Positions 22,630 to 24,027 of a DNA stretch of 24,027 nucleotides are shown here, piece by piece. Both the position numbers and the translations under genes were made by a program. Under the pieces are notes generated by a model. That model was given only the letters and a program-made list of their open reading frames with translations. It had not been told where the DNA came from and made no database searches. Source of the stretch: 0-14-3-00-41-53 sp041500225 (GTDB lineage: Bacteria > Nitrospirota > Thermodesulfovibrionia > Thermodesulfovibrionales > SM23-35); the NCBI GenBank assembly GCA_041500225.1, contig JBGQLV010000046.1, forward strand, positions 1 through 24,027, written 5' to 3'. Positions within the stretch are counted from its first letter, which is position 1. Every line of letters starts with the position of its first letter.

Positions 22630-22799
22630 TTGGTTCTTCAGAGAATTGTGTGGAAGGTGCATACCCCAAAATACCCTCCCCTAACCCCTCCCATCGAGGG
22701 AGGGGGACTAATTTGGAAGACTCCCTTCAAGGACAGGGGCTAAGAAAAACGGAAAAGGGGACGGTTGTATAAAATAGATAAAAAAGAAATTATACGAAG
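22630..22799. repeat. non-coding tail of cassette 6 with C/G-rich palindrome
   Basis: CCCCTCCC (22685-22692) pairs with GGGAGGGG (22698-22705), preceded by another CCCTCCC. It is the same style of repeat as insertion E in valS. A GTATAA/TTATAC pair is at 22767-22795. A 65-codon frame spans this stretch but reads through repeat sequence and is not credible. Confidence 0.55.
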
Positions 22800-22886
22800 G
22801 CATAACGAATCACCAATCCGACCGAGAGTAGCCTCTGTTTGAAATTCAAAGCTCTGTGGCTTGGCGGCTTACTTCAAGCGTTAAGC
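22800..22886 (+). other. attC6 (divergent)
   Basis: R'' GCATAAC (22800-22806) and R' GTTAAGC (22880-22886), 87 nt. The arms are AATCCGACCGAGAG and CTCTGTGGCTTGGCGG. The sequence between the arms differs from attC1-5, and R'' does not match the 5' core site of its cassette, so it probably came with another cassette. Confidence 0.75.
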
Positions 22887-22899
22887 CTAAATAAAAATA

Positions 22900-22928
22900 T
22901 TGACAAAAGGCAGACATTGTCGTAAATA
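22900..22928 (+). promoter_or_regulatory. cassette-borne promoter of the toxin-antitoxin pair
   Basis: TTGACA (22900-22905), 17-nt spacer, TAAATA (22923-22928). The expected transcript start is about 22935, the A of the toxin ATG, which implies a leaderless mRNA. It begins 20 nt inside the cassette. Confidence 0.65.
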
Positions 22929-22934
22929 TATACC

Positions 22935-23213
22935 ATGAAGGTTTTTCGATGGGATAATGAAAAGAATGAATGGTTGAAGCAAAATAGGGGAGTTTGTTTT
23001 GAAGAAGTCGTAATCTTGATGGAACGGGAAGATGTTCTCGAAACAATTGAACATCCAAATCAAGATAAGTATCCGGGTCAGAAAATTGCGATAATCAGGA
23101 TTGAAAATTACGCATACCTCGTTCCTTATATACAGGAAAGCGACGAGATATTTTTGAAAACCATCATCCCCAGCAGAAAAGCCACAAACAAATATGTGAG
23201 GGAACAAAAATGA
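22935..23213 (+). CDS. cassette 7: BrnT-like toxin
   Basis: 92 residues. VFRWDNEKNEWLKQNRGVCFEEV is the BrnT (RelE-fold RNase) opening (F-x-WD-x-EKN ... GVxFEE), and IIPSRKATNKYV matches the C-terminal SARKA-type motif. The middle (KIAIIRIENYAYLVPYI) replaces the usual G-R-x-LxVVYT strand, so it is a divergent BrnT. It is expected to cleave mRNA and be neutralised by the downstream protein, whose ATG overlaps its stop by 4 nt (ATGA). There is no ribosome site; a promoter 7 nt upstream suggests leaderless translation. Confidence 0.82.
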   Translation: MKVFRWDNEKNEWLKQNRGVCFEEVVILMEREDVLETIEHPNQDKYPGQKIAIIRIENYAYLVPYIQESDEIFLKTIIPSRKATNKYVREQK

Positions 23214-23494
23214 AAAAGACAGTTTTAGACGCTGAAGAAAAAGATATTTTAGAGTCTTACGAGCGCGGCGAATGGAGACCCATCAAAAATCCGAAAGCTG
23301 AGATTAAGAAACTGCGCGAATACGCCAAGAATACACTGCAAAAAGACAAGAGAATAAATATTCGGATGTCCTCAAAGGATTTGGATCAGGTACAGGTTAT
23401 TGCTGCTCAAGAGGGCATTCCATACCAAACGCTGATATCCAGTATCATTCATAAATATGTATCAGGATATTTATTAGAGAAAAAGAGGGCTTAA
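23210..23494 (+). CDS. cassette 7: CopG/BrnA-type antitoxin
   Basis: 94 residues. The pattern ILESYERGEWRPIKNPKAEI, then LREYAKNTLQKDKRINIRMS and GIPYQTLISSIIHKYVSG is that of CopG-family type II antitoxins: KRINIRMS is the DNA-binding beta strand, followed by the helix pair. It probably represses the cassette promoter together with the toxin. Its start overlaps the toxin stop (ATGA) and its stop codon lies in the attC7 R'' box. Toxin-first order is usual for BrnT/BrnA. Confidence 0.88.
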   Translation: MKKTVLDAEEKDILESYERGEWRPIKNPKAEIKKLREYAKNTLQKDKRINIRMSSKDLDQVQVIAAQEGIPYQTLISSIIHKYVSGYLLEKKRA

Positions 23495-23530
23495 CAATTA
23501 AATCCACAGGACGGGCAATAACCCGCCCGT
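23489..23530 (+). other. attC7, truncated
   Basis: R'' GCTTAAC (23489-23495) matches the cassette 7 5' core site 7/7 (8/9 with flanks). The stem ACGGGC (23511-23516) / GCCCGT (23525-23530) follows, but there is no right arm and no GTTRRRY. The array seems to be broken here. Confidence 0.7.
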
Positions 23531-23605
23531 GATTTCCTCTTGGAAGACGGCGAGACAGTTCATAACGCATTTTTTGATCGAAACTTTAAGGAGGAAGAAA
23601 AATGA
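23522..23605 (+). pseudogene. 3' remnant of a gene coupled to the DUF2283 gene
   Basis: After an in-frame TAA the frame reads ARDFLLEDGETVHNAFFDRN and ends KEEEK, with a TGA that overlaps the DUF2283 ATG by 4 nt (ATGA). The ending and coupling look like the tail of a real upstream gene whose front was lost where attC7 was cut. DUF2283 genes are often paired with a small toxin-like partner (DUF4258 in many cases). I cannot assign this tail to that family. Confidence 0.4.
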
Positions 23606-23808
23606 AAATTCGATATTTCTCAGATACAGATACAGCGTTGATTGAGTTTTCAAATGTTTCTGTCGTTGAGACAAAAGAAATATCAGAAAATCTCTACATT
23701 GACTTGGATGAAAAGGGCAATCTTGTAAGCATGACCATTGAACATGCGAAAGAAAAAGCGGGAATGTCAGAAGTTTCTTTTCTACAAATGGAAAAGACAA
23801 GTGCCTAA
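23602..23808 (+). CDS. DUF2283 family protein (putative antitoxin-like)
   Basis: 68 residues: MKIRYFSDTDTALIEFS, VVETKEISENLYIDLDEKGN and VSMTIEHAKEK form the DUF2283 signature, a small beta-rich fold. AAGGAGG lies 8 nt before ATG 23602. The family commonly sits beside DUF4258-type partners and is thought to include antitoxin-like members; the upstream partner is only a remnant here. Its stop codon lies in CCTAAC (23804-23809), which looks like an R'' box, but no attC follows; the 73-bp repeat copy 2 starts instead. Confidence 0.88.
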   Translation: MKIRYFSDTDTALIEFSNVSVVETKEISENLYIDLDEKGNLVSMTIEHAKEKAGMSEVSFLQMEKTSA

Positions 23809-23815
23809 CTGATTG

Positions 23816-23888
23816 CACTTATAAGGCCCCGCATTATCAAGAGAAAAAACGATCCTGATCGGAAATAGAAAAATTCCATTCCCTATTT
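23816..23888 (+). repeat. 73-bp dispersed repeat, copy 2
   Basis: 68 of 73 positions are identical to 22557-22629. It starts 7 nt after an R''-like CCTAAC, as copy 1 starts at the end of AGCTAAC. Function unknown. Confidence 0.85.
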
Positions 23889-23914
23889 AGTGTCTGTCCA
23901 TAAAGTCGGTTGTT

Positions 23915-24005
23915 TGTCATTCCGGACTTGATCCGGAATCCAGAACCTATTGAATTTACTGGATTCCCTCCGTCAATACGTAAGACGGATTCACGGGAAT
24001 GACGC
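23915..24005. repeat. palindromic intergenic repeat
   Basis: TGTCATTCCGGACTTGATCC opens an inverted repeat that closes with GGAATGACGC; inside are AATCCAG/CTGGATT arms. It is related to the element at 23-96 by the TGTCAT...ATGACG ends and the inner AATCCAG/CTGGAT pair. Confidence 0.65.
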
Positions 24006-24027
24006 TTTTTATAAATCTGTTAGTTTA

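Larger units (their letters stand above)
16815..23530 (+). mobile_element. integron gene-cassette array without integrase (CALIN-like)
   Basis: Seven cassettes, all rightward, are bounded by core sites at 16814, 18488, 19095, 20533, 21083, 22062 and 22880, with a truncated attC after the last. Most genes end at or just before an R'' box and start just after the previous core site. In cassettes 1, 2, 3, 4, 5 and 7 the R'' box at the 3' end is complementary (6/7 or 7/7) to the core site at that cassette's own 5' end, which is what circular-cassette insertion predicts. No tyrosine-recombinase gene is present in the window. Confidence 0.9.

Noticed and set aside
22575..22772. A 65-codon rightward frame after the cassette 6 gene
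   Set aside because: It is made of dispersed repeat sequence and overlaps the real gene's end.
23550..23565. GTTCATA at about 23558 as the R' box of attC7
   Set aside because: It breaks the GTTRRRY consensus, lies too far from the stem, and falls in an open frame coupled to DUF2283.
23803..24026. An attC8 from GCCTAAC (23803) to GTTAGTT (24020)
   Set aside because: The boxes are not complementary beyond the core, and the span is filled by the 73-bp repeat and a palindromic intergenic repeat rather than an attC hairpin.
1..24027. CRISPR arrays, tRNA or rRNA genes, phage genes
   Set aside because: No regularly spaced repeats with unique spacers, no tRNA-like cloverleaf and no structural phage genes were seen; the periodic units found are attC sites about 0.5-1.7 kb apart and short tandem repeats.

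Overview
The window looks like a chromosomal segment of a Gram-negative, probably anaerobic, non-model bacterium. My best guess is Nitrospirota (Thermodesulfovibrionia-like) or a related lineage. The grounds are the mix of housekeeping genes, heptose (LPS) synthesis, a small SAP-like protein, a response regulator with repeated PDLAE-type C-terminal motifs, and many GC-rich palindromic intergenic repeats. The assignment is an inference; there is no rRNA or other marker here.

Positions 1-16493 are core genome. A leftward operon gmhA-ruvC-ruvA-ruvB (152-2958) diverges from a cold-shock gene with a structured leader (3187-3387). A Nudix hydrolase (3701-4210) follows. Then comes a long leftward stretch: nadE, a zinc-ribbon protein, a small exported protein, rsmI, a response regulator, valS, a membrane protein, nadC, an SAP-like protein, argH and a fibronectin-type lipoprotein. 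Many of these genes overlap by 1-11 nt. Two NAD-synthesis genes (nadC, nadE) lie in this block. A membrane-anchored gluzincin peptidase (15552-16493, rightward) closes the core part.

From about 16814 to 23530 the window is an array of promoter-poor gene cassettes, all rightward and separated by about 90-bp attC sites. I located six complete attC sites and one truncated site. In six of the seven cassettes the 3' R'' box is the reverse complement (6/7 or 7/7) of the core site at the same cassette's 5' end, as expected if each cassette was once a circle. No integrase gene is visible, so this is a CALIN-type array or an integron that has lost intI. Cargo looks defence- or conflict-related: a TIR protein with a partner gene, a PIN nuclease fused to a beta-rich domain, two proteins with a D...QxK nuclease-like signature, a BrnT/CopG toxin-antitoxin pair with its own promoter, and several unknowns. 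The right end is eroded: attC7 is cut, followed by the tail of a lost gene coupled to a DUF2283 gene and then by dispersed repeats.

Two core-genome oddities stand out. valS has no ATG/GTG/TTG codon at its conserved N-terminus and seems to start at ATT inside the end of the response-regulator gene. Its coding region also holds about five in-frame insertions made of repeat sequence, one containing four exact copies of an 8-bp unit. The neighbouring lipoprotein has a signal peptide coded by a 7-bp tandem repeat, so slippage could switch it off.
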